Of a DNA stretch of 64,000 bases, positions 54,820-64,000 are shown in pieces. The stretch spans positions 40,288,664 through 40,352,663 of the forward strand of contig BRKX01000006.1 of NCBI GenBank assembly GCA_026008535.1, given 5' to 3'. The notes below the pieces were generated by a model. It did no database searches and was not told the DNA's origin. It worked only from the letters and a program-made list of their open reading frames with translations. This stretch comes from Perilla frutescens (Eukaryota > Streptophyta > Magnoliopsida > Lamiales > Lamiaceae). Position 1 is the first letter of the stretch; each line of letters opens with the position of its first letter. Position numbers and translations under genes: made by a program.

Positions 54820-55837
54820 GAAAAGGTTATGTCTCCCACTACAGCTGCCGCCACTTTCGTAGCATTGCCCATGTAGACTGAAATCTCTCCATCACTCAGC
54901 TGTCTTTTTGCCAGGAGCCCATGTAAAGACCTGCAAACATGATCAGTAGCTCCAGTATCTACTACCCATGACTAAGTAGAACAAGTAGCTAAACATGTTT
55001 CAAAGATGAGAGATTGAGACGTACCCATATTTTTCTTCTTGTTAGGACACTCCGCCTTCTAGTGACCTGGTTGGCCGTACTTGAAACACTTTGTCTTTGA
55101 CTTAAATTCCTCAGGAGGAATCTTAGTCTTGGACTTCTTCACCTTAGGCGCCCCCTCTGCAGCTTTGTTTAGAGTGTTCCTCTTCTTCCTTTTAGTAATG
55201 AAAGAAGACACTCTATTTTCAGCTAGGCGTGCCTCCGAATTCCTTTTTGAAGTAACTCAGCCACCTGAAGATCTATGAGCAGTTCAGTCAGGCTGACATC
55301 CATTTTGATCATGTTAAAGTTCAGTCTGAACTGCTCAAACTTCGAGGACAAGCTATGAAGAACAATGTTGATTTGAGAATCGACGTCCAGCTCTCCACCC
55401 AAGGTCTCGATCTCAACCAGATACCCCATCATCGTGAGAACGTGATCCCTGACAGGCGTGGAGTCAGCCATTCTCACATCCATTAACTTCTTCATTGCCA
55501 AATGGTGTGCCAAGCGGTTCTGATGACTGAAGAGCTGCCTAAGGTTGTACATGATATCATAAGCGGTTTTCATAGGTTCATGCTGATGTTGCAACACATT
55601 CGAAATGGATGCCAGAATGTAACAGCGTGCTATCTCATTAGACCTAACCCACTTATCATATGCAACCTTTTGGACTTCGTCAGAACCCTCATCTGGCTTC
55701 TGAGGACAAAACTCTTCAAGTGCGAATTTGTGTCCTTCTGCAGTGAGAGCAAGATTAAGGTTTGGAATCCAGTCATTGTAATTTTCACCGATTAACTTGT
55801 TTTCTTTGAGAATAGAGGACAGGTTGGAGAGTGCCAT
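54820..55837 (-). pseudogene. Copia element 2 gag and protease (broken)
   Basis: Gag begins MALSNLSSILKENKLIGENY (start 55837; ten upstream codons are open but not needed). 'AYDIMYNLRQLFSHQNRLAH' and 'NIVLHSLSSKFEQFRLNFNM' follow. A frame change near 55230 precedes the zinc knuckle near 55040-55085, read as CFKYGQPGH, a stop, then AEC; the usual second Cys is Tyr. Protease follows with 'WVVDTGATDHVCRSLHG' near 54920-54975 and 'YMGNATKVAAAV'. Typical of a Tork-like copia lineage, a tentative assignment. Confidence 0.8.
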
Positions 55838-57734
55838 GATGATATAGAATAACTGAAAAATAAACATGCAGTACAGTCACAAACTTTTTAGAATAAACAG
55901 TACATAATCGAAAACCTCACAAAATTATATACTTTTCCACCGACATTTTAAAAATGTTTTCTATAAGCCACGTTAGTGTGGACGTTTATAAAATTCATTC
56001 TTAAATAGGTAAAACCACCTTTAATTTACCTCCAGTCAAATTTCCTTATGACAAGTAATTAATAGCCGGAAATAATCACGGTCGTGTAACCTTCCAATTA
56101 ATAAGCCACATTAGTGAGGACGTTTATTAATAAATTACACCTAAGTGTGAACACCATCATCTTAGCACCAAGTCCACTATTTCGAACTCCCTGCTCCAGT
56201 TGAAGAAGTCAGTTTGTTCTAGTAGTGTTCTACAGCTATTTTGATTAAGAGGTTTAATTTCTAGAGATAACAGTGATATGACACATCCGTTATGGAGGAA
56301 GATCTATTATCAACTCGCATGTCAATCAAACCAGATTAATGGAGACCGTTTGAGATTTCTATATACTTTGGTATGAATCTCTCCCACTTAGTTATTTAAG
56401 GTTGAGGTTTCATTGTATCCCATTGTAAAACATGCAAACATCATATAAAATGATAAAACACCATTCCATGCTCCAAACAACATAATAAGCAATAATAATA
56501 AAAACCAACTATCGTGGCTTATATCTCATGTTGCTGAATGAGATAAAATCTGGAAAGTCAGCTCCGGAAACTTGGGCATGGCCGCCGCCCCCAGCACTGC
56601 GCCTCACCGAAAACCCTAGCTTCATTTAGGATGTCGGGACGTGAATCAGTGATACTTCCTTTATTGAGTTGTACTACTCTCCTCCTTTGAGTTGATCTTC
56701 AAACTTTATTCAATATAGAATATCTATTCCTTAAAGGAAAAATCTAATATATCTAGAATAAAATTACAACTCAATAACTTGGTCTATACAATTTTATCTT
56801 TCCTATTACATTGTAACAACATAATAAAATAAAATTCTTAGACCTAATCTATAGATTTTCTCATGAATTAAAATCACGTAGCCAAACCGGCATACGGCCC
56901 ATCATACATCCAACATAATTAACATACATCACATAATTAAGGAGCCATGATAGTCGGTAACCCTGTAAACAAGTCAGTCTACAAATCCAACAATCATAAT
57001 TACATGATTAGAATAAAATAACATATGATATCCACACATGACATTATGTTTGAAATTATCATTTAATTAAATTAAATATTTCAAAAATATCCTACAAGAT
57101 ATAATTTGGAAATTAAAATAATTATCCACCAAATTAAATCTTGATATACTCGAAAATATCTTAAGAATAAATTTGGAAATTTGTTCAAATTATCCACCAA
57201 ATTTATTTTTTTATTTTCGGATAACACTCTAATAAATTAATATATGAAAATCTTGATATAGATTAAAAATCTATCCCAAATATTTGGATAGGCTAAGATC
57301 AAAAATTACAAAGATAAAATCTTGAAATTTGATCCACTTCAAATTCCATCCAAATTTAAATCTTATCTTCAACCCTATCTAGATTAGAATTAAGTAAATT
57401 ATGGTATACACCAAAAATTACTTTTCCAATTCTTATCTACTAAGATTTTTGAAAATTTCAAGATACCAAATTTGGAAATTTGATTCACTTCAAATTCTTC
57501 CAAATTTAAAATCTATTTTCAAATCTTTTTGGATTAGAATTAGATAACTATTGATATATATATATCAAAAATTACCATATCCAATTCAAACATTTGTAGA
57601 TTTCAAAAATCACAAGAAGATTAAATTTGGAAATTTGATCCACTTCAAATTCATCCAAATCTAATATTCTATTTTCAAATCTATCTAGATTAGAATTAGG
57701 TAACTTTATGATAAACATAAAGTTTCAGGGTGGG
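55838..57734 (-). other. Leader region of copia element 2
   Basis: No conserved ORF. A short direct repeat is built on 'aagccac(g/a)ttagtg(t/a)ggacgttta' (about 55965-56000 and 56102-56135). A tandem array lies at about 57320-57720. I could not find a standard tRNA-Met primer-binding site in either orientation, so the exact LTR/leader border is uncertain. Confidence 0.5.
57320..57720. repeat. Three imperfect tandem repeats, unit about 140-160 bp
   Basis: Copies start near 57325, 57470 and 57625. Each has 'gaaatttgat(c/t)cacttcaaatt', 'ccaaat(t/c)taa', 'ctattttcaa' or similar, 'ggattagaatta' or 'agattagaatta', and 'gtaa(c/a)tt'. AT-rich, non-coding; similar but weaker text extends left to 57060. 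Confidence 0.75.
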
Positions 57735-58837
57735 CTGAAATCTACTAGATCGGTATCGAATCTATGGAGATAAACAGAACTCAAGAAGAGCTGATTTCTT
57801 AACACTAAATTTTGTTCTCTACCCTCTTATATATAAGGGGGTGGGCAAAATTCAGTGTCCCAGCCCTACTAGGCTTGGGCCTCTATCCATTTTTCCATCT
57901 CCTCCATTAAAGTAATATTGGGCTACAACAGGGATCTAGAAGAATATTAAATTGGCCTGCTAATTTTTTTAATTTCTAATATCCAATCAACATAGGATAT
58001 AATTAAATAAATTAAGTATTATTTTTATTCCACTAAAGAAATAATACTAACCTACCAATTTAATACATATTTCTGAATATGTGTTCTCCTTTAGTTCAAT
58101 CATTCCCCGTGTTTAAGATATAATGATCATTAATTAATTATGTAAGCTTCTGACAGCTACAATTAATTAATATCTTATCCTTGAGTAGTACCACATAAGT
58201 TTTACTCATGTACAGAATAAATTCCACCTGCAGGGTTTCAACATGAACTTGTGTTCCCTCAAAGGGACAAAATCAACCTGGCACACCAGGACACGGTGCC
58301 CCTACATATTGCACGACCTATCATAAGTATAAGTGTTACAACCCAAGATATCGATATTATTGATCATATGAAAGAATCTCATCCTTTGATGAATCAAAGC
58401 TGCAAACACACACTGCACGTATATATCCGCCAACATATAGGGGTTAAGAACCCGAACTCTGTGAATTCTTATTCTCTCATTTAAGGTCAGAATAGAGAAT
58501 AGAATCCTAAATAGATCATCCTCAATACACTTGCCCTTGTACTAGAATAATCAGTTAGTCAAGACAAACTAACTATCAGATTATTCTATGGTGTACCGAT
58601 GGTGAGTTTAGTGCCATCTAGACCGTGAGCCTTTTAATACAATACAAGGAACCAATAATATGATCTAACTGTGTGTTTATCCACACCATATCATCTACAA
58701 TGTAAGTATAGTGAACATGCATGTAAATATACGAATTTAAATGCAAACAGTGACTGCAATAGTATTCATTCTATATCATCATAAAACATCATCAATAATG
58801 TATACAAAAGACAGGTCTTTTAGTATACAAACCAACA
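57735..58837 (-). repeat. Copia element 2, 5' LTR
   Basis: On the minus strand it starts TGTTGGTTTGTATACTAAAA at 58837, a classic copia LTR start. It has 'cttatatataag' (57828-57839) as TATA-like element and shares 57735-58270 with the left repeat. The ORF at 58251-58484 is not conserved in the other copy. The inner end is set only by where the two copies stop matching. Confidence 0.7.
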
Positions 58838-59690
58838 AGGCCGAACAAGAATTAACGCACCATAACACTTATATTTTATTTTAGTTTTATTTTACTTTTC
58901 TGCAGTCAATCTCGGGCTTTATGCCCCCAGCACTTAGGATTTTCAGTTTATGTTACTAATTCCAGCGTTGGTGTTGGATTGTTTTTGCTATTTAATATAA
59001 GTAAGTTTTTCATTTATATTATATCTTCTTTTATTTCTTTTAATTATTATTATTATTATAAGTCTAGCATGAGCAGCTAGACTCTTTATTTCGGATTGAA
59101 TAAGAATAAGAATTTAATGAACACATAAGAATCGTGAGGCTTATGGGCATAAACTGTGTGAATTTAGTTTCGTCGTGTAATCATTTTCTTTGTTACATAA
59201 AAGTGGGCTAAGCTAGTTAATCGTGGTTGATCACTCGTTAATTAGAATTGTGTTCACTATCTCTATAAATGGTCAATAATCATAGTTATGTGTTGGTCAT
59301 AAAGGGATGGGATACATCACGGGTATTGAGGGCATCTGAGATATCAGTGTCTAGGTAAATCTGGGTCTGTCTAAAGCATAAAGCTGCTTTGTTGTTTACA
59401 ATCATATGAGAGATCGGGGTTGGGTAACAAGTTAGGGTTTAGGGGACGAGAGATCACCTCTAAGTTAAACAGAAAGGATAGATTAGGTAAGTGAGAGAGA
59501 TCTGTTGCGTATAACCAGATAATTAGATTCACATAAGTAATCAGTGTGCCTATGATCGGTCAAGTGTTTGTTAAGTTCGAAATCTAAGTTCTAATCCAAA
59601 ATATGTTACCTCTAATATTTTTCTTTCTTGTTTTGTTTTATTTTGTTATTTTATTTTTCAGTATTTACTTTACAACGTACGGAGACCACA
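58838..59690 (+). other. LTR- or leader-like retroelement debris
   Basis: No ORF. Phrases such as 'tctagcatgagcagctagac', a (TTA)n run at 59046-59062 and 'gagagatc' motifs recall U5/leader regions of gypsy elements, like those in the solo LTR at 50753. I could not pair it with another copy in the window. Confidence 0.4.
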
Positions 59691-59699
59691 ACAACTCTC

Positions 59700-60066
59700 A
59701 AATTTTGGAAACATGACATTGGAAGATAAGATTTACAGCTCCTTATGGGATCGAAACTTACTCTTTTTGCTAGCTACGCCTTGCAGTGGGCATAAGGATA
59801 AGTCTCTCTTGAGATTTATTCTGACCGCGAAATGACCGCATGCCATGCCACAAGAATTATTTGTATGTTCTATGATTGAGCATTTCATAGAGTTGAGATG
59901 GCAACCATTTGACACTGGTTGTATGTTCATGAGTTTGGAGAGGTGTTGTGTGCAAGTTAAGCCACAAGATTTTGAAGATCGGATCATGTTCGTCTTTGAT
60001 CCAGAAGGAGGTACGGATTTGAGGACAAATCCTGAAATAACTCAATCTCTGCTAAGTGTGTTTTAA
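59700..60066 (+). pseudogene. Partial ORF related to the 138-aa ORF at 32906-33322
   Basis: Read from 'MTLEDKIYSS' (59713), broken by a stop near 59833, then open from 59845 to 60066. It has 'IELRWQPFD' and 'EDRIMFVFDPEGGTD', matching 'KELKFQPFD' and 'DDRFILVFDLGG' of the other ORF with similar spacing (about 25 residues). Function unrecognised; probably a domain at the end of a gypsy-type coding region. Confidence 0.4.
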
Positions 60067-60082
60067 AAGTACTGCAAACAAG

Positions 60083-60894
60083 TGTTCTTCGATATGTTGG
60101 GAACAGACGTAAGAACAGTAAATAAAAGCAGTAAAGAAACGCACGAAATTGGTAACCCAGTTCGGTTAATCAACCTACTTTGGAGGGACTTCGCCTAAAC
60201 TTGAAGATTCGTTCACTAGTCCTTCATGAAGTGTATTTAGGATCTTACACATACAGGACTCCCTCCTTATGTCATCTGTTCTTCTTCACAAACTCTTTTA
60301 CTGAACGAAACCTGTGAGATCCCCTCACAACAATGACACTAGACTCCTTCTAGCTACCCACGACTTCAACTTACAATCTCTCCTGATATTGCATACAAAA
60401 TGGATTAATAAAATCCTTTACGTGTTTCACTCATAAACACTCAAAAGCTAGACTATCACGTTGAACGGTTTAGGGAACAACTTCTAGCTATTACATAGAT
60501 CACAAAAGAAATGACTCTCAAATAATATTCTAAAAGAATCTAAGTAAGTGGGCACCGATTTCTGTAATAAATTGGTCTTCTTATAGCTTCACTTCAATGT
60601 TACCGTTGGTCTTCAATCTTCAGTAAATTGGTAAGCGTATAATAGTTTGTGATCTTCCCAAATGTGTGTAGATGTTTTCCTTGTGTAGTAGGGTTATTTT
60701 CAGCATGGTATCTATACCATAAAGTAGTCAAACGATCATATCTTGACCTCCCAAACTAGATCGACACAAGATCTTCATATTATGGAAACTGCCATATATA
60801 AACTATTCCTGGGTATATCTGGAACATCAAAGCGAACAGTTCACCAACTATTTTTCAAAACATGCTATTTAGTGCATAATGATGGCACTAACAA
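60083..60894 (-). repeat. Copia-type LTR (812 bp), minus orientation
   Basis: On the minus strand it starts TGTTAGTGCCATCATTATG, preceded by the polypurine tract AAATGGGGAGAT (about 60895-60906), and ends CGAAGAACA at 60083. It is therefore the 3' LTR of a minus-strand copia element whose body would lie to the right. Only a short piece of that body is left. Confidence 0.65.
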
Positions 60895-61461
60895 TCTCCC
60901 CATTTGGTGTTTATGGAAGACAATACCCATTAATCTGCACAGCATGTGAATAAACTCCGCAGATAAAAAAATATCAAAAAGTGATATTTATAAGAAACTG
61001 TCAGGCACAGTTTCACAAACTCCCCCTTAATCTAAGATGTGGAGTTTTCACCAACATCCACAATCATTGTTTTTGCAGACACGGCTGCATTGTCAGATTG
61101 ATCAAAAAATATTGTAGACCAACAAAAAATTAAAACAGGGCAACAAGCATCCCCGGCAGAAAATTTTTTGTTCAGAAAAATAAAGTTTTTTTATCAAGAG
61201 CACACATGCTCTTTCTTCATCATCAACCTCCTTCTTCCTCCAACTTTTTTCTCTCCTTCAGCAGATTCTCTCTCCCCCTTAATGTCTGCCATAAATGGCA
61301 AAAACTCAGAGCAGGGAGGCATCAACATCATCTGGAATGGAACCAGGGGCTGTGGTGGCAAAGGGCTGGTCATTATCAACAGCAGTAGCAGCTCGAGTAG
61401 CATTAGAAAGGCCTCCAGCAGCGGAAAAACCTGGCACATCAAGTGAAGAGAGAAGGCTAAG
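60895..61461 (-). pseudogene. Remnant of the 3' end of the same copia element
   Basis: Contains the polypurine tract, a second purine run (AAGGGGGAG, minus strand, near 61020-61030) and coding-like DNA near 61280-61450 whose frames are interrupted. It is cut at 61461 by the gypsy LTR. The predicted ORF at 61194-61520 (minus) crosses that border and is not a gene. Confidence 0.45.
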
Positions 61462-62694
61462 TGATGAAACCATGAGCAACAATGAAGATCAAGATCCAGA
61501 GTTGCAATTTTGAGAACCAATCACAAGATCAAGAGCTAAGAAGTTGCAAGCTTACTTGCAAGTAATGATTCGAAGAAAGCTCGAGATTGGAGATGAAGAA
61601 GCCGGAAGAGGCGATTCCAAGTTGGTTCATTTATTAACCATTGAAGATCAAGAATACACAATGGAGAATTACACTTGAAGAGTTGAAGTGCATTTGTGCA
61701 TGAACCGTTGGTATACCCAAACCGACTAGTTTCGGTCGGTATGCCCATACCGAGTAGTTCCGACACTCAATAATTTTTATCTAGACTATAGTACTATTTT
61801 AATTTAATTTAGACTATAGAAGATCAGATTTTTAATTAATTATTTGTTAATTTTCGTCCCTTATCTAATTAAGTTTGACTAGAATTGTATTTAAGGCAAT
61901 TTCCTACCATGAATAGAATTCTAGTTTAGGTATCTTCCTAGTATAGTTAGAGATCCTTTTTGGATCAATTTTTAGGCCTTTTAGGCTTATTATTTTCGTG
62001 CCCTATGAGACTTATAAATAGGGGATCTTTGTTTCATTGTTACTTTAGACATTGTTGAATTAAATTGCTATTGCATTCAATTTGTGTCTCAAATCTATTC
62101 GTCTTTTGAATACTTTTCACACGAAAATATTCATTCTTGGAGCTAGCAACTACAAGTCTTATTCAAGGGTATTGCTCAATTCACTTGAGGGATTGACCGG
62201 TATTCGCTATCGAGGAACAACTTAGAGATTTCAACCTTGGATACATTCGAGATTCAAGGAGGCTATCGGGTTGTGATTCACAACACTATCACCACTCGTC
62301 CAACACCATCCATGACGTCAAACCATCCTCCACCATCGACCATCTTCACGGCAGCCCTTCCCAAGTCTGAAGTTCGACCCATTCGTTCAAACCGTAAGTT
62401 CATTCGTACTCTATCATATCCTACCTTCTCCAAACCATTATTCACTACCCTCACACACAAAATTCATCCAAATTCCAGCCCTATATTTCATCCCTATACA
62501 GCCCTATTACCTTTGGATTGTGTTATTTAATTTGTGTCATTGTTCTAGGTATTTTCGTTGTCTAGATTTCGTATTTTTCGTAGTTTATCGAGTCGGATTG
62601 TTCCCATCATTTAAGTTGACGTGTTTCGATTCTTAAGTCTTTCGCTGCGTTGTTATTATCATCCTAGATTAATAGTCCGAGTCGTATCATAATT
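61462..62694 (+). repeat. 5' LTR of gypsy element F (about 1.23 kb)
   Basis: Starts TGATGAAACC and ends near GTCGTATCA, three to five bases before a primer-binding-site-like sequence. Same family as the LTRs of the inverted unit: it encodes 'DPELQF' then 'ITRSRAKKLQAYLQVMIRRK' at 61497-61580, interrupted by one stop, and shares the 'gttgacgtgtttcgattct' end region. The rest of the element runs to the window edge. Confidence 0.7.
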
Positions 62695-62695
62695 T

Positions 62696-62712
62696 TAGCA
62701 TCAGAGCAAGGT
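62696..62712 (+). other. Primer-binding-site-like sequence, initiator tRNA-Met type (element F)
   Basis: TAGCATCAGAGCAAGGT resembles TGGTATCAGAGC plus following bases, with two mismatches, directly after the LTR. Confidence 0.5.
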
Positions 62713-63664
62713 CAGCTCTGCTGGTCGTGGTTCAATCCAACGTGTCCTTTTATCCTACGTGTCGTCCTACGTGTCTTTTATTTTCGTACGTGTCATCGAG
62801 TTGTAATAGTATAGCTATCATTTAAAAAAAAAATATAAAAAGCCGATAAAAAAAAGGCGATCAAAAAAAAAATCGGATAAAAGAAAAAGAAAAATTCGAA
62901 AATTAAAAAAAAAAAGAGGTATATTCATTGTGTTTCCTTTTGAGTCTTATTTTAATTTTGGTACTTTCCTTGTAGTACTTTTCTATAGCTGGTACTTTCC
63001 TTTTAGTCAAGTCCTATAGTTGGTACATTCCATTAGAGATTTATCTTATTTTAGGAATATTCCTTCCAAGTTTATTTTCTTTTTGGTAATTTCCATTAGA
63101 GTCTTATTTTATTTTTGGGATCTTTCCTTCCTAGTTTATTTCTTAGTTGGTAGTTTCTATTTGAGATATAAATTCTTTTTGGTTACTTCCTTCTAGAGTC
63201 TAGTTCAATTAGGATATTTAGAATTGTGTCACAATTGTGTAACACTTTCCAAAATACCTAATCTTTCTTTTCTTTTCTTTCCTACCTCTTTCCTTTTACC
63301 CTTGGGGATCCATATAACCCTAAACTACCCTACCTACTCAACACCATGTATCCCACACGCCACCTAGACCCACAGCTCCACCATCCTTTGCCACCTAAGC
63401 CATGCCACCTACACCAATACACTCCATCTCATTCATTGATCTTAGTTAGCGATACTCATCTACATCTTCATGCAATTAATCCGTACCCTCAACATTCGAC
63501 AAGAATGCTATCTTCCACCATCCATATACATGACACACACACATCACCATACACTTTGAGTGCAAACACGAGTGGTAAAATCAAGAGTGAAAATAAACGA
63601 GTGAACGTGAGACTGTGAGGTTCCATCCTTGTTTTCCTTTACGTTTGTTCGTTTTGTAGGCACT
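62713..63664 (+). other. Leader of gypsy element F
   Basis: Non-coding. It contains A-rich runs (62823-62915), then a T-rich stretch of short imperfect repeats built on 'ttggtac(t/a)ttcc' and 'gagt(c/t)ttat' (62935-63200), then a C-rich part. The short ORF at 63346-63618 has no recognisable similarity. Confidence 0.5.
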
Positions 63665-64000
63665 ATGGACAAAGGCAAGAATGAAGCCACCACCTCCACA
63701 CCACCTTTGGTCGAGTCATTATCGCCCAAATCACCTGATGACCTTTTCTACACATACAAAACCCAGTGGGATCCAAAGTATCAATTTGACGTACTAGCAC
63801 AATTCTTTTTACGTCAAAACCAGCAGATGAAGGATGAGTTCGAGAACCAAGTAGCTGAATTGGCCGAGCAAATCAAACAGCTCTCGGTTCAATCGGCTAC
63901 AAGCCAAGCAATCTAGCAACCCCAGTAGAGAGGCGCACCGAGGTAGCCCGTTTTCCAAGAAAACCGCCGCCAACAAGCTGCATTCGAACCCGAGTTCGAT
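63665..64000 (+). pseudogene. Start of gag of gypsy element F, cut by the window edge
   Basis: Starts MDKGKNEATTS (63665) with 'VLAQFFLRQNQQMKDEFENQ' and a coiled-coil-like stretch, then stops at 63914 and 63926. N-terminal gag regions of plant gypsy elements commonly look like this (Gln-rich, helix). The conserved gag domain would lie beyond the window. Confidence 0.55.

Noticed and set aside
56380..56395. Purine tract on the minus strand (CTAAGTGGGAGAG) as a PPT for another copia element
   Set aside because: No LTR start follows and it lies in the leader of copia element 2; a single tract without a partner is not enough.
61194..61520. 108-aa minus-strand ORF with hydrophobic Leu runs (possible membrane protein)
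   Set aside because: It spans the junction between copia debris and the gypsy LTR, and the Leu runs come from CAG/AGC-rich repeats read in antisense.

Overview
The window looks like plant nuclear DNA, most likely repeat-rich intergenic or heterochromatic DNA of a eudicot. It is almost wholly nested transposable elements. The evidence is: LTR retrotransposons of plant lineages (three Athila-like Ty3/gypsy copies with the extra 3' ORF, a SIRE-like Ty1/copia element with an env-like ORF, a second copia element); primer-binding sites of plant type (tRNA-Asp-like and initiator-Met-like); a CACTA transposon end; and captured plant gene pieces (ribosomal protein eL27, 18S rRNA). I found no intact single-copy host gene, tRNA gene or CRISPR array. 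I cannot name the species.

Layout. 1-15721: Athila copy A on the minus strand. Its left LTR is broken by two insertions of one non-coding family (tail at 1-374, whole unit at 659-3835). Reading leftward from its right LTR (13849-15721) it has PBS, gag, pol, an internal TATA-like site, an uninterrupted ORF1 and two polypurine tracts. 15722-16838: gag fragment of a second gypsy family. 16839-27295: SIRE-like copia on the plus strand, heavily mutated, with protease and half of integrase replaced by a truncated CACTA element carrying an eL27 exon. 27320-49894: Athila copy C, which lost RT, RNase H and integrase. It hosts two later insertions: a unit made of two LTRs in inverted orientation (31868-34578, target duplication ATGAG) and full-length Athila copy B (35077-47955, target duplication CTTGA). 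50417-58837: minus-strand copia whose left LTR holds a solo LTR (50753-52226, duplication ACCTA). 58838-64000: older retroelement debris, a copia LTR, and the 5' end of a gypsy element running off the window.

How the parts fit. The Athila copies share one plan: LTR, tRNA-Asp-type PBS, gag, protease, RT, RNase H, integrase, a short conserved motif just after pol, a GC-rich block, ORF1, a first purine tract, about 1.03 kb of conserved non-coding DNA, a second purine tract, LTR. gag-pol is broken in all copies, so any recent movement would have needed proteins in trans. ORF1 of copy A is still open over 416 codons.

The most notable signals are: a 112-bp sense fragment of 18S rRNA inside gag of copy A; the inverted-LTR unit with a clean target duplication; the conserved doubled purine tract; and a TATA-like element before ORF1 in copies A and B. 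All alignments were done by eye, so boundaries are good to a few bases where a target duplication supports them and to tens of bases elsewhere.
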